Shown here piece after piece: positions 52,701 to 58,298 of a DNA stretch of 64,000 bases. The stretch's first letter is position 1. The number at the start of each line of letters is the position of its first letter. Under the pieces are notes generated by a model. That model saw nothing but the letters and a program-made list of their open reading frames with translations. It was not told the origin of the DNA and searched no databases. The stretch is from Nephrocerus scutellatus (lineage: Eukaryota; Arthropoda; Insecta; Diptera; Pipunculidae), in assembly GCA_947095585.1 (NCBI GenBank), contig OX352762.1, forward strand, positions 90,329,749 through 90,393,748, read 5' to 3'. Position numbers and translations under genes: made by a program.

Positions 52701-55700
52701 TCCAACGGTCGTATTACTATTGCGTATAAACTTTTCCACTTCTTCTATTCTTATGGAGTTTTCCCAAAGAATTGGAAAACAGCATTTGGTAGCCTATAAA
52801 AAAATAACTTACTTGTACCGATCTATAGCGCCAAAATCTGTAGCTTCAAAGATCATGAGAACGATGATTAATCGTCAGCTTATGTTATATCTTGAAACCA
52901 GCTGCCAGCAGGTCGGTTTTCGAAGGAAACGTTGTACTAATGATCTGATGTCATATCTCACAAAAAAATTGGAACCAGTCTATTCACAAATTTGAATAGT
53001 ATTGGTTAGTTAGTTTTGAATCTAATATTCATTGCATAAACGGTGGTGTTTCCCTATGTTCTATTTTGTCTCCGGTTTTAATTAGTGATCTCCTCTCCAC
53101 TACTTCTAATCCAATGCAATATTTCACTGACGACATCTCTCTTAGCTTTTCACATGAGTTCACTCTTTCTGCACGTCCCTTATTATCAAGAGGGACTTGA
53201 ACAAGAACGTATGTTAAGCACGTTAAATCCGTACTTGACAGCATAAACAGGAGGCGATTTCGGAATATAGAAGAATTTAAGGCTTCCAAAACCAAATGCT
53301 GTCTTGAGTATATAATAAATAATAAAAAAAAAACACAACCCATAAAAATTAAAATTTTCATGTAAATTCTTTAAAAGGAGATACATATGTGTGCAAAGCT
53401 TAAACCGGGTTATCGGACTAATTTTTAATATTGTTTTATGGTCCCCCCTCGGGCCTCAGGACCCGTTCAGTTTTGGCCATCGTAGATATCGATGTGTTTG
53501 AAATTTAAAGAAAATCGGGTTAATTATTTTCAAAAGGTTGTGTGGGGCCTCACGACATGAAAAAAATGTTTATGTAATCCATTGACCCAGGGATACCGTT
53601 TCAAAATAAGACGGGTTTGTTTTCGATTGCAAAATTGAAGGAGGCGACTATTTGAAAATTTTGGACAATTTATAAAAATAAGATTTGAGAAAAAAAAATT
53701 AAAATGGAGGAAAAAATCAGGGAGAACCCTAACCATAGTGTCCGACCCTTTTCAAAGTATGGTGTTTCTTGGTTAAATAACAAATAGTAGTGCAAATTTT
53801 CAGAATTTTTAAATACGAGAAGTATTCATTATTTTTAAATTCTCTACATTAACTTCGCGAGCACGTGGCTGGCTGGCTGGTCAGATTTTCTGATCAATTT
53901 TTAACCCACTTCCCAAAGCCCGATTTTATTGAAATTTTGCACACATGTATATTTCCGGGGACAATTCTATTAAAACTTGGCTCCCATACAAATATTTTAC
54001 AAAATTTACCCGATTTTTTAAAATTTTATATACATGTGCAACTCCGATGGACAACACTTTTGTAAAAATTTTGGAGACCCCGGGACCCGAGGTCGTGAGG
54101 CCCCATACAATATTTTTAAAAAAATTTACCCGATTTTCTTCAAATTTTATATACGTACATATAAAATTTTCAACACATTTTAAACACATAATATATATCT
54201 TAGAGAATATGTATGTTAGAGAATTTACATGAAAAATTTTAATTTTTATGGGTTGTTTTTCTATTCATTCATTCATCATTCATATATAATTATGGACTTT
54301 AGGTCTATCGTTGGGATAAGGGAGATAGCTCGTATACAGGGGTGTACAAAATGATGTTACCACTTATATGGGATTGACCCTTATTTATTTATTTTAACAC
54401 ACACTATATACACAAGTCCGAATGAAATCTGATGAACGTGCTGTCCAAACCAAAGGTGCACCCTTTCCAATCTAGCGTCTACCAAATGTTTCATCGAGGT
54501 AATGTCGATTATGTTGTACCATATGGGAGGTAACATCTTTTTGGACACCCCTGTAAAAGGTCTCAGCATGTTAACTAAATGATTTGTTTTATGTAAATTG
54601 TTTAATTTTCTTATTTCTTATTTATTGAAAATGTAATGATTTTACACTTTAAATACTTATAGGGTTGAATCTTTTAGTAAAAATTCAAATATCATTGTAT
54701 ACCTTATAAAAATTGCAACAGTAATTAGATTTCGTTTATTTCTCATTACATAAGAAGTATTGTAGGATTTTTTATTTCTACCGCAAATGAAATTGCCGGA
54801 GTTTCCCGTTTCCCTAACTGGGCACGCATATATATATGTATATATATAATTCTAATTCTTTATATATATGCATGTAATATAATTCTAAACGACTTCTAAA
54901 CTTCTACTAGACTTCCAGATTTTTCCGATTTAAATTAAATTCATTTTGTCTTTTAGAGTACTAAACGGTAACATTTTTTATAAATTAAAGTTATGTCTTG
55001 GCCAGAAGGCTGAAAAATAGATTTAGAAATAATAACACTCTTATTCATTAAAACGACGAGGACTTCTTATAATCACCGCATACCGCACGCACACCAGCAG
55101 TGTCCAATGCCTAGACAGAATTTTATTTTTTTGATCCTGTTTTTAGACTTTGCTTTTGTATGTATGGCAGTAATGCATATGAAGTGCTGTAAAGCGCACG
55201 AACAGAAATTTTTTTTTTGTTTTTTTTTTTACTTAGGTCCTTCTCCACTTCCACTTCTTTTGTGAGAAATGTAACGGCGTTGTATGATTCAAGTTTATTT
55301 ATGTGCTAAATTCCTTCTTCATTTGATATGAAGTGACACGGGTCATTTAGATTAATTAAAATAACGTTGCTCTATATGTGTACTCACCTATCCGTCGCTA
55401 TTGCTACCAAATGTAAAATGGATGCCGTACAACAGAGAACATCGCACGATGTCCAGATGTCACACAATTCTGGTCCTAGGATCCAACCTTGGCTTATCTG
55501 AATCGTTATATCGTCGTTGTTGGCGTCGTCCAGTAATCGTATGTTTACCATGTGATCATTGTGTGTTGTAAAAGAAATAGAATAGGAAACAAAGAAAGAG
55601 AAGGACACATATCTTTACTAGCATTACGCTGGTAAAACAAAACTTATCAAGAGGCATAAACTAAGGCTACATGACTATTATATTCCAACTGAATTCTTTG

Positions 55701-55887
55701 TATCATACGTATAATATCTAAAAATAACAACAACATAAATTTTATGTTCTTACCTCGTACACAGCACCCAGTGGCATGACTAAGCAGGCAACAAACAAAT
55801 CTGCCACAGCCAACGATGCAACCAGATAATTAGCAACATTTTGCAAGTTTCGCTCGAGAATTATTGCAGCAATTACAAAAACGTTGC
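19532..55887 (-). CDS. 5-HT1B: 5-HT1B-type serotonin receptor, five internal exons
   Basis: Class A GPCR for serotonin; members of this insect subfamily couple to Gi/o at the plasma membrane of neurons. Exons in transcript order: complement of 55887-55754, 55497-55388, 26826-26637, 26552-26415 and 19750-19532. All four joins are GT-AG and in phase, giving about 264 codons with no stop, from the GN motif of TM1 through TM5 into the third cytoplasmic loop. TM4 begins [10 protein letters not shown]5 is followed by [19 protein letters not shown], and the loop holds [18 protein letters not shown]. From memory these match Drosophila 5-HT1B better than 5-HT1A. The N-terminus with the first half of TM1, and TM6-TM7, are not seen and should lie right and left of the window. 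The intron of about 28.6 kb is packed with transposons, and so is the region left of the last exon. Confidence 0.93.
19755..20370. other. Intron, nothing recognised
   Basis: Pyrimidine tract of the exon acceptor at 19752-19775, then AT-rich sequence without recognisable content. Confidence 0.4.
20400..21726 (+). pseudogene. Non-LTR endonuclease+RT element (family B), RT core deleted
   Basis: Endonuclease C-terminal half: [35 protein letters not shown] and [10 protein letters not shown], with the GDLN and DH catalytic motifs. RT start (21005-21560): [34 protein letters not shown] and [10 protein letters not shown]. At about 21580 it jumps to the C-terminal tail ([28 protein letters not shown]) ending in a stop at 21724-21726, so the YADD/YVDD palm is gone. 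Family B also has a longer copy at 31990-34575. It resembles the endonuclease-RT ORFs often labelled craniofacial development protein 2-like; clade not assigned. Confidence 0.87.
21730..23150. other. No gene recognised
   Basis: About 1.4 kb of AT-rich sequence. Short frames only; no splice-bounded exon, terminal repeat or element motif is recognised. Confidence 0.35.
23150..25512 (+). pseudogene. RTE-like retrotransposon, family A (longest copy)
   Basis: 5' UTR (23150-23400), then endonuclease remnants (23545-23760: [39 protein letters not shown]). A deletion removes the GDFN block and joins directly to [21 protein letters not shown] follows: [75 protein letters not shown]. After a stop/frameshift at 24808 come [20 protein letters not shown] and the catalytic [10 protein letters not shown]. 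It is cut at 25512 inside PVCEE, so the 3' UTR and GAT tail are absent. Non-functional: deleted endonuclease, frameshift and 3' truncation. Confidence 0.92.
25515..26414. other. Intron; no gene
   Basis: Downstream of the truncated family A copy. Contains T/A runs and, at about 26060-26145, a CGTCTCAATCAATTCAGCCG..AGACACACAGACACACAGACAG segment of the kind often found in dispersed insect repeats. The donor of the TM5 exon (CAG|GTACTG) is at its right edge. Confidence 0.4.
26415..26552 (-). CDS. 5-HT1B: 5-HT1B exon: TM5
   Basis: 46 codons between TTTACAG|GTT (acceptor at 26553) and AATCAG|GTACTG (donor from 26414), phase 0 at both ends. TM5 reads [20 protein letters not shown] with the conserved Pro, followed by [20 protein letters not shown]. 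The donor is weak, but reading on reaches a stop after 13 codons, whereas splicing to 19750 restores the conserved loop sequence. The intron to the TM4 exon is only 84 nt. Confidence 0.95.
26637..26826 (-). CDS. 5-HT1B: 5-HT1B exon: DRY motif, TM4, ECL2
   Basis: 190 nt (phase 2 in, phase 0 out) between TTCTAG|ATAC and TATCAG|GTGGGT. The first base completes the Arg of DRY, giving [12 protein letters not shown]4 is [20 protein letters not shown] with the conserved Trp. ECL2 includes [20 protein letters not shown] with the Cys that pairs with TM3. The upstream exon is 28.6 kb away. Confidence 0.96.
26830..27645. other. Intron; weak retrotransposon trace
   Basis: Mostly unrecognised. GGTCCATACCAGTGAGGCTT at about 27091 resembles the GPYQCGF block of family A (24617), but similarity fades within about 25 bp. 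Confidence 0.35.
27655..27805 (+). mobile_element. tRNA-headed SINE, variant
   Basis: A-box-like AAGTGGTTAGTGCG and B-box-like GAAGTTCAAATCGC, then the shared body AAAATTGTAGGTCCCTTCCA. Related to but diverged from the SINEs at 43994 and 51073. It lies next to the family J tail that follows. No clear target duplication. Confidence 0.6.
27815..28140 (-). pseudogene. Jockey-like LINE (family J) 3' part
   Basis: The same 3' ORF segment as 15260-15649: [24 protein letters not shown] and the ..KLENNC.. join. It ends at the SINE insertion point CTCAAGTTTATAATAATTAT, as in the 15-kb copy. The rest of the LINE is absent, replaced beyond 28290 by family A sequence. Confidence 0.82.
28141..28290 (-). 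mobile_element. SINE, 5'-truncated, at the same LINE site as 15650
   Basis: Body and tail of the tRNA-derived SINE (GGCGCGACAGACCGTTGCGG, GGAAGGGACCTACAATTTAA). The tail abuts the family J LINE at the same base as in the 15-kb copy. The tRNA head is missing; the sequence switches to family A DNA. Confidence 0.85.
28300..28945 (+). pseudogene. RTE-like family A, 3' part with (GAT)n tail
   Basis: Contains the [18 protein letters not shown] block (compare 25205), then [60 protein letters not shown] and a 3' UTR ending GAGCCAAATATGATGATGAT. It supplies the 3' end missing from the 23-25 kb copy. Internal deletion and frameshifts at 28330-28540. Confidence 0.9.
28984..29433 (+). mobile_element. 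450-bp composite retroposon with 16-bp target duplication
   Basis: AACAACTTGAATTGAG flanks both sides perfectly (28968-28983 and 29434-29449). The insert begins TGATAACTCCGCCTTGTTAC and ends CTGCTACTACAAC; its middle is a SINE (29088-29330). The flanks outside the SINE (28984-29087 and 29331-29433) are unknown sequence. On its right lies family J coding sequence on the minus strand (NRSIQV..). Confidence 0.75.
29088..29330 (+). mobile_element. tRNA-derived SINE inside the composite
   Basis: GGGCGCCGTGGTTCAGTGG (A box), GGTTCGTGGCACGAATCC (B box region), then the body with GGTGTCCCACCTCTCGC and CATTAAACTGTAGGTCCCTT. It ends early at TCGCGAGAATCTAGGCC without the GTCTGTCGCGCC tail present at 44.2 and 51.3 kb. 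Confidence 0.88.
29450..30015 (-). pseudogene. Jockey-like LINE (family J), RT N-terminal part
   Basis: Minus-strand pieces: [51 protein letters not shown], and further 3' [20 protein letters not shown] then RSIQV. They follow the order of RT blocks in the 62-63.5 kb copy. Several frame changes; the catalytic FADD region is absent. Confidence 0.8.
30020..31985. other. No gene recognised
   Basis: About 2 kb of AT-rich intron. Only short, unrecognisable frames; no element ends or arrays seen. Confidence 0.4.
31990..34575 (+). pseudogene. Non-LTR endonuclease+RT element (family B), near full length
   Basis: Order of blocks: endonuclease N-terminus ([37 protein letters not shown]), endonuclease C-terminus ([62 protein letters not shown]), RT ([64 protein letters not shown]) and the C-terminal domain ([52 protein letters not shown]) to a stop near 34560. 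The palm reads EYAVSVS where YADD is expected, and there are at least five frame breaks. The tail is AAGGAATGAAATGAA. Confidence 0.9.
34580..35138. other. No gene recognised
   Basis: AT-rich sequence between family B and repeat R. Nothing is assignable. Confidence 0.35.
35140..35890 (-). repeat. Dispersed modular repeat R
   Basis: About six modules in the reverse-complement orientation to the copy at 472: the TTTTGTCCATCGGAGATACA core followed by AAAATTTGAAGAAAATCGGG. The family end GAAGTTAATTAAAATT lies at 35889. Confidence 0.85.
35895..37525. other. No gene recognised
   Basis: AT-rich. A GTCGTCGGTCGTTGGTGTTG stretch at about 36510 sits in short frames on both strands, but no convincing exon is seen. 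Confidence 0.35.
37530..38755 (+). pseudogene. LINE with RNase H (family L), degraded
   Basis: [20 protein letters not shown] and [15 protein letters not shown] match the post-RT segment at 17700-17870. The RNase H part (38164-38355) keeps [18 protein letters not shown] and [10 protein letters not shown]-terminal [19 protein letters not shown] and [20 protein letters not shown] follow. Stops and frameshifts throughout, plus the 92-bp triplication at 37828-38065. Confidence 0.85.
37828..38065 (+). repeat. 92-bp tandem triplication inside family L
   Basis: GTATTCAAAYGGKATWCTC starts at 37828, 37921 and 38013 (spacings 93 and 92). Units run through GATCAATAAGRAAGAACTGG and GCCGGAGTTATGCTTCAACA. 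The third unit is partial. It duplicates part of a retrotransposon frame and disrupts it. Confidence 0.93.
38808..38888 (-). repeat. Inverted duplication of 38611-38690
   Basis: The reverse complement of this segment reads GTGTTCATGTCCGGCTCTCG, then GAAACACTTGGGATACCATA, matching 38616-38685 with a few differences. A spacer of about 120 bp lies between the arms. A CCTAACCTAGG tail like that of family L follows at 38891, which suggests a second, oppositely inserted 3' fragment. Confidence 0.8.
39178..39640 (+). pseudogene. mariner transposase relic
   Basis: Mixed frames recover FSDEAQRF (first catalytic Asp), [35 protein letters not shown], an altered [11 protein letters not shown] block, and [19 protein letters not shown]. 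The order matches mariner transposases. The N-terminal helix-turn-helix is missing and no terminal repeats are seen. Confidence 0.75.
39645..41128. other. No gene recognised
   Basis: AT-rich intron. Runs of GTTGGTTTAATTTTAGTTGA-like simple sequence at about 39890-40050; no element assignment. Confidence 0.4.
41130..42065 (-). repeat. Dispersed modular repeat R, eight or so modules
   Basis: Successive modules with GTTTTGTCCATCGGAGATGC, TTTAAAATTTAAAGAAAACCGG and GGGC(C)nAGGGCCCGATCACT. It ends with the family terminus AAAGTTAATATAAAGAATTT at 42045-42065. Contains the perfect hairpin at 41581-41662. Confidence 0.87.
41581..41662. repeat. Perfect 37-bp hairpin in repeat R
   Basis: Arms 41581-41617 and 41626-41662 are exact reverse complements around an 8-nt loop (GCCCATAT). 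The arm contains AAAGAAAACCGGGCTTATTT. The repeat R core sequence is inverted on itself here. Confidence 0.97.
42540..43800 (+). repeat. Dispersed modular repeat R, longest array
   Basis: The family end (AAATTCTCTATATCAACTTT) is at about 42770, preceded by a diverged piece at 42540-42610. Then come about eight modules with CACATGTGTATCTCCGATGG, GACAAAACTTTTTGTAAAAT and TTTTTGGAGTGAACGGGCCC. It ends with TAGAGAATTTACATGATTTT at 43755. No persistent open frame. Confidence 0.87.
43994..44276 (+). mobile_element. tRNA-derived SINE with 15-bp target duplication
   Basis: AATATTATTAAGGAG flanks exactly (43979-43993 and 44277-44291). The head GGGCGCCGTGGTATAAATGC is damaged in the A box; the B box GTGGTTCGAATCCCAG is intact. 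Full tail GGTCTGTCGCGCCGAATATT. Confidence 0.95.
44292..45160. other. No gene recognised
   Basis: AT-rich intron. Minus-strand frame 44855-44562 is not recognisable and lacks splice-bounded support. Confidence 0.35.
45231..46543 (-). mobile_element. mariner-type transposon, 1313 bp, TA target site
   Basis: Ends share TAAAGGGTGATCA as inverted repeats (45231 onward; complement from 46543), with weaker similarity beyond. TA lies on both sides (45229-45230, 46544-46545). Length is normal for mariner. It encodes one transposase pseudogene on the minus strand. Inserted in repeat R, so R is older here. Confidence 0.92.
45346..46426 (-). pseudogene. mariner transposase, frameshifted
   Basis: Starts at ATG 46426 ([20 protein letters not shown]) with two helix-turn-helix regions ([27 protein letters not shown]). 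Catalytic blocks: [33 protein letters not shown] and [11 protein letters not shown]; all three Asp are retained. C-terminus RVIQNWCLG ends near 45346. At least three frame breaks (about 46090, 45830, 45530) and a stop in LNQVI*EIP prevent expression. CHTA is changed to SYTA in the second block. The host relic at 4890 is a diverged relative. Confidence 0.93.
47120..48262. other. No gene recognised
   Basis: AT-rich intron between two repeat R copies. No assignable frames. Confidence 0.4.
48265..48640 (-). repeat. Dispersed repeat R, three modules
   Basis: Starts with ACAACCCATAAAAATTAAAC, then modules CCTGGGGTCCGATCACTATC, GGAGATAACATGTGTACAAA and GGCCCGATCACTTTCAAATT. The opposite family end is missing. 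Confidence 0.82.
48976..50468 (+). repeat. Near-perfect 745-bp tandem duplication
   Basis: 48976-49720 and 49721-50468 are head-to-tail copies beginning TCCATTTAAATATATAGTAG and ending GAAATGAAAATATTTT. I see only about three differences (CCGATTATAA/CCGAATATAA and T-run length). Each copy carries a family J LINE 3' UTR fragment on the minus strand (about 49536-49650; 50283-50400) with GCACAGCGTGGGTGTTAAGG. Confidence 0.96.
50470..50775. other. No gene; short imperfect palindrome
   Basis: CCGCAATTTCGATTC..AAAAATTGCGG at about 50479-50504 is a small inverted repeat. The rest is AT-rich. Confidence 0.4.
50777..51056 (+). pseudogene. Myb/SANT-like DNA-binding protein relic
   Basis: One frame with three stops reads [32 protein letters not shown], then [31 protein letters not shown] and [13 protein letters not shown] before TAG. 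Trp-spaced helices (AWKSLAKxxN...QLRKTWxDLK) followed by a basic coiled segment match Myb/SANT-like proteins of zeste type and of Harbinger transposons. All stops are in one frame, so it decayed by substitution. The source is probably a PIF/Harbinger element or a retrocopy; no Harbinger ends seen. Confidence 0.65.
51073..51348 (+). mobile_element. tRNA-derived SINE with 14-bp target duplication
   Basis: AATGACTGTAATGC flanks exactly (51059-51072 and 51349-51362). The head GGGCACCGTGGCTCAGTGG is intact (A box), B box GGTTCGTGGTTCTAATCCC. Best preserved head in the window. Tail GTCTGTCGCGCCAAATATTA. Inserted 3 bp after the stop of the SANT relic. Confidence 0.95.
51570..51870 (+). repeat. Dispersed insect repeat, CTCCGAAACGGCTCGACCGA type
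   Basis: AAATTCTCGTCACACTCCTC, CGAAACGGCTCGACCGATTT and a second ACGGCTGGACCGATTT at about 51760. I know this phrase from Helitron-like dispersed repeats of insects. No coding frame. Confidence 0.5.
51945..52205 (-). repeat. C-rich minisatellite, GACCCCCAAAAGACC type
   Basis: Units such as GACCCCCAAAAGACCATC repeat over about 260 bp. Same family as 4005-4245 and complement of 2556-3250. Confidence 0.85.
52260..52495 (-). repeat. Conserved 230-bp block U, copy 1
   Basis: High identity to 63735-63960 in the same orientation. On the minus strand both copies read DESDCF..YNL.S.VAVTHTS then [13 protein letters not shown], with a stop near one end only in copy 1. Both copies sit beside a family J RT fragment but in opposite orientation relative to it. 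Confidence 0.7.
52505..53320 (+). pseudogene. Jockey-like LINE (family J), RT part
   Basis: Plus-strand pieces: [105 protein letters not shown]. The order and wording follow the minus-strand copy at 62-63.5 kb. The catalytic box is F/YTDD instead of FADD. Frame breaks at about 52620, 52800 and 53000, with a loss between QVGF and SILSP. Confidence 0.85.
53325..53560 (-). repeat. Dispersed repeat R fragment
   Basis: CACAACCCATAAAAATTAAA, GGAGATACATATGTGTGCAA and GGCCTCAGGACCCGTTCAGT mark an R end and about two modules, directly after the family J RT. Confidence 0.75.
53838..54260 (+). repeat. Dispersed repeat R, short complete-looking copy
   Basis: Begins AAATTCTCTACATTAACTTC with GTGGCTGGCTGGCTGGTCAG. 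Three modules follow. Ends AGAGAATTTACATGAAAAAT then TTTTAATTTTTATGGGTTGT. Both family ends are present, so this copy defines the element: subterminal AAATTCTCTA is inverted as TAGAGAATTT at the other end. Confidence 0.85.
54337..54553. mobile_element. 217-bp Tc1/mariner-type MITE
   Basis: Inverted ends CAGGGGTGTACAAAATGATG (left) and complement of CATCTTTTTGGACACCCCTG (right), then GTTACC/GGTAAC. TA on both sides (54335-54336 and 54554-54555). No coding frame. Confidence 0.87.
54560..55387. other. Intron next to the TM3 exon
   Basis: AT-rich with a TATATATATGTATATATATA run at about 54830-54850 and T-runs at 55208-55230. The donor of the TM3 exon starts at 55387. No other content recognised. 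Confidence 0.5.
55388..55497 (-). CDS. 5-HT1B: 5-HT1B exon: ECL1 and TM3
   Basis: 110 nt between GATTCAG|ATA (acceptor at 55498) and GGATAG|GTGAGT (donor from 55387); phase 0 in, phase 2 out. Reads [20 protein letters not shown] then [16 protein letters not shown]. It includes the ECL1 Trp, the TM3 Cys of the conserved disulphide, and the TM3 Asp (SCDVLCCT) that binds the amine of serotonin. Arg of DRY is split across the 28.6-kb intron. Confidence 0.96.
55754..55887 (-). CDS. 5-HT1B: 5-HT1B exon: end of TM1 and TM2
   Basis: 134 nt between GTCAG|GCAAC (acceptor at 55888) and TACGAG|GTAAG (donor from 55753); phase 1 in, phase 0 out. Reads (G)[19 protein letters not shown] then [20 protein letters not shown] and GAVYE. 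It carries the conserved Asn of TM1 and the LAVAD Asp of TM2. The 256-nt intron to the TM3 exon is short. The preceding exon with the rest of TM1 is not seen. Upstream codons in the same frame look unlike a TM1, which supports the acceptor. Confidence 0.95.
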
Positions 55888-55889
55888 CT

Positions 55890-56570
55890 GACGGTCGAAG
55901 GTTCGTAGCCACATTGCATTCATTCCAAGTGTGTGTGTGGTAGTCAGTGTTTGCGCATAATGAAAACAGAATATTTGCATCATCAACCGTTAATGGGCAC
56001 AGTGTCAAAACCGAAGAAAAATAAATTAAAGAAAGAAATAAAGAAACGCATTGTTCTTATTAATTTGCCGAACTCGTATGCTTTGTAATGGTATGTAATT
56101 TTGTTACGAAATTTAGACTTTCAAGTTCGAAAAGGATTTTCCAAATAAAACACAAGTTAATTAATTTATAAATAACTACTTTAATATACAAACAGTAAAA
56201 ATAAGACAAGTTCACAATATATAGTGGTGATAACTTAAAATGTACACAACAACACTTATTACAACAACCCTTGTATTTCACAGTAATTCTCTTAGATGGT
56301 AGCAGTATTTCTTTGCAAGAACATTTCCATTTCCAGCGAATTGTGACCTTATTCCCTTATTTACAACTTACCATACTCATATGTAATGAGTATTCTTCTA
56401 AAAATATACTACATGTGCTATCATGTACTTACACAGAAACCGGGCAAACCGAACAAACCGGTTTGACTACATTTTTGACCCGTACATAATGATTTAAAAT
56501 AATCTAATTAATCTTACAGCCTAAAAGTATGCATTTCTTAATTCTAATTTAGTGCCTTTTTTGGACGAGT
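55890..56570. other. Intron upstream of the TM1-TM2 exon
   Basis: AT-rich, no gene. GAAACCGGGCAAACCGAACA..ACCGGTTTGAC at about 56438-56465 has short ACCGG/CCGGT repeats. A Gypsy end could lie near here, but I could not place an LTR. Confidence 0.4.
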
Positions 56571-56699
56571 ATGTACATTGCGATTTATCTTGGGATTCGT
56601 TTTCCATTATCTGCCCTAATAACTACTTTTCGTAACATTACCCCCACCTTAATTCTGGTCGTCCCGAACAGATTCAGCACTCCTTCTGATGTTGTACTA

Positions 56700-58270
56700 T
56701 GTCAATTAGTTGATTTGGACAACTTCCTTTTTACATCTGGGGTTTGGTTGAATTCGATAAGCTGCATCGTGGTTCCTCTTGTGGGGATCTTCCCAACTTT
56801 GCTGTAATTTCTCTGATTTCCCTTGCCTTGCCTTGCCTTGTGTTGGAACTGTATAGCCAAACGAAATCTCCTTCCCGAAATTTTTCATAGTTCGCACGCA
56901 GGTGATTTCGTGTTTTCATTCCTTCATTACCATTCACGACGTTGTTCTTTACTGTTCTATGAACATTAATCACAATTGGTCTTCGATTGGAATCCTTTGC
57001 ATCCTGCCCAACTATTGGCGCTACAACTTTGTATTGATGCGTTTTCCCTCTAGCTGTTTGTTGCATTTTTCTTCTTGCAGCACATTTCGCATACGTTCAG
57101 CACCAGTTTTCAATATCTTTGCGGCAATTGAAAAGAATAAGATTCTTACTTTATCCAATGTCCTCTTAGTTCCCAAATGATTTCCTGGTGTTCCAGTGTG
57201 TATTTTGTGAAGAACCTTGTTCACCAAATTCGTTGGTAACACTACCTTTGATTTGGTACACGGACCATCGGCAGATTCCCATTGCTTTACCAGTAGTCAA
57301 TTTTTGAATCTCAATGTATGCCATTAACCCAGTAACTTTTTACTGTAGGACTCGCTGTTGCAATGTCGTACCACTCCGGTCTTTCGCCTTGCTCCATCCA
57401 TTAAAGTATTGAACCAATTGATTCATCTTGTTCTTCCCTTAGCTGCTCTCTTGTCAAATGATCTTTCACCTGCTGGACCGTGACTCGTGAAACAACTGAA
57501 CATTTCGGGTTTTCCTGTCTTCTAATGTTTTTTGTAATTCCTGAATTGATCCACCATTGTGATTGCCGGTCATTCTGAGCGGAACTTCTATATTACGTCA
57601 TCTTGCTTGCTTCCTCAAATCAAGTGATATTTGCTGCGTCATCATAAAGTCCAGACCAGATTCCACACGAGCAACAGTAAACCGATTTCGAAAGCTTAAT
57701 CCTCCAAACTCGACTGCAAGGAAACTTTCACCATTAACTGCTGCAGCTTCTCCAGTAGCTGTCCTCAACTTGTAGTGATGCACTATCTTTACTTGCTCTC
57801 CAGACACCATTTCAGGACTCACGATTGATCTGGAAGCTCCTGTATCTAAAATAAAATCGCAAGGTCTTCTCTCCAATACGCCACTAACAACCAGACTGTT
57901 GCAATTCCTTCCAAGATTTGTACTGTGTATTGTGACCCTGGGATATTCCCTTGTCTTTTTCAGCCTTTGCCCTGCAAAGTTGGTACAAGACGATTGCTCC
58001 AACTTATTCAAATCTTGTGCATCTAGTCGCCGTAATCTTTCCAGATTATTGACACAATTCACAGGCTGTCTCATCAGGTTTCCATTGCTCAGTTCCTCGC
58101 AATCCCGAATGAAATGTCCAGGTTTTTGACATCTAAAGCATTTTGGACGAGAATTAGAGTAGAATTCCTGTCGTTCAGGAAGCGTCCAGTATTTTATACT
58201 CTCATCAATAAGGGCTTCTATTTGTGTAATATCCTAAGTTTCCAACTTGCGCAATCTAACTAAATTAGTG
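56700..58270 (-). pseudogene. Gypsy-type LTR retrotransposon, RT deleted
   Basis: Minus strand, in order: gag end with a CCHC knuckle (CFRCQKPGHFIRDC, 58140-58099); an aspartic protease (58074-57598) with the catalytic FILDTGAS; then, after a deletion that removes reverse transcriptase and RNase H, a linker (DHLTREQLREEQDESIGS, ERPEWYDIATASPTVKSYWV, WESADGPC), the integrase zinc-binding start (LVNKVLHKIHTGTPGNHLGT), and, lacking the catalytic core, the integrase C-terminus (NYEKFREGDFVWLYSS, DAAYRIQ, VVQINRL). Several frame breaks. Non-functional. Order protease then integrase fits Ty3/Gypsy. No LTRs or env-like frame found. Confidence 0.87.
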
Positions 58271-58298
58271 GACAAACTTAGTGGACAGCTGCTTCGTA

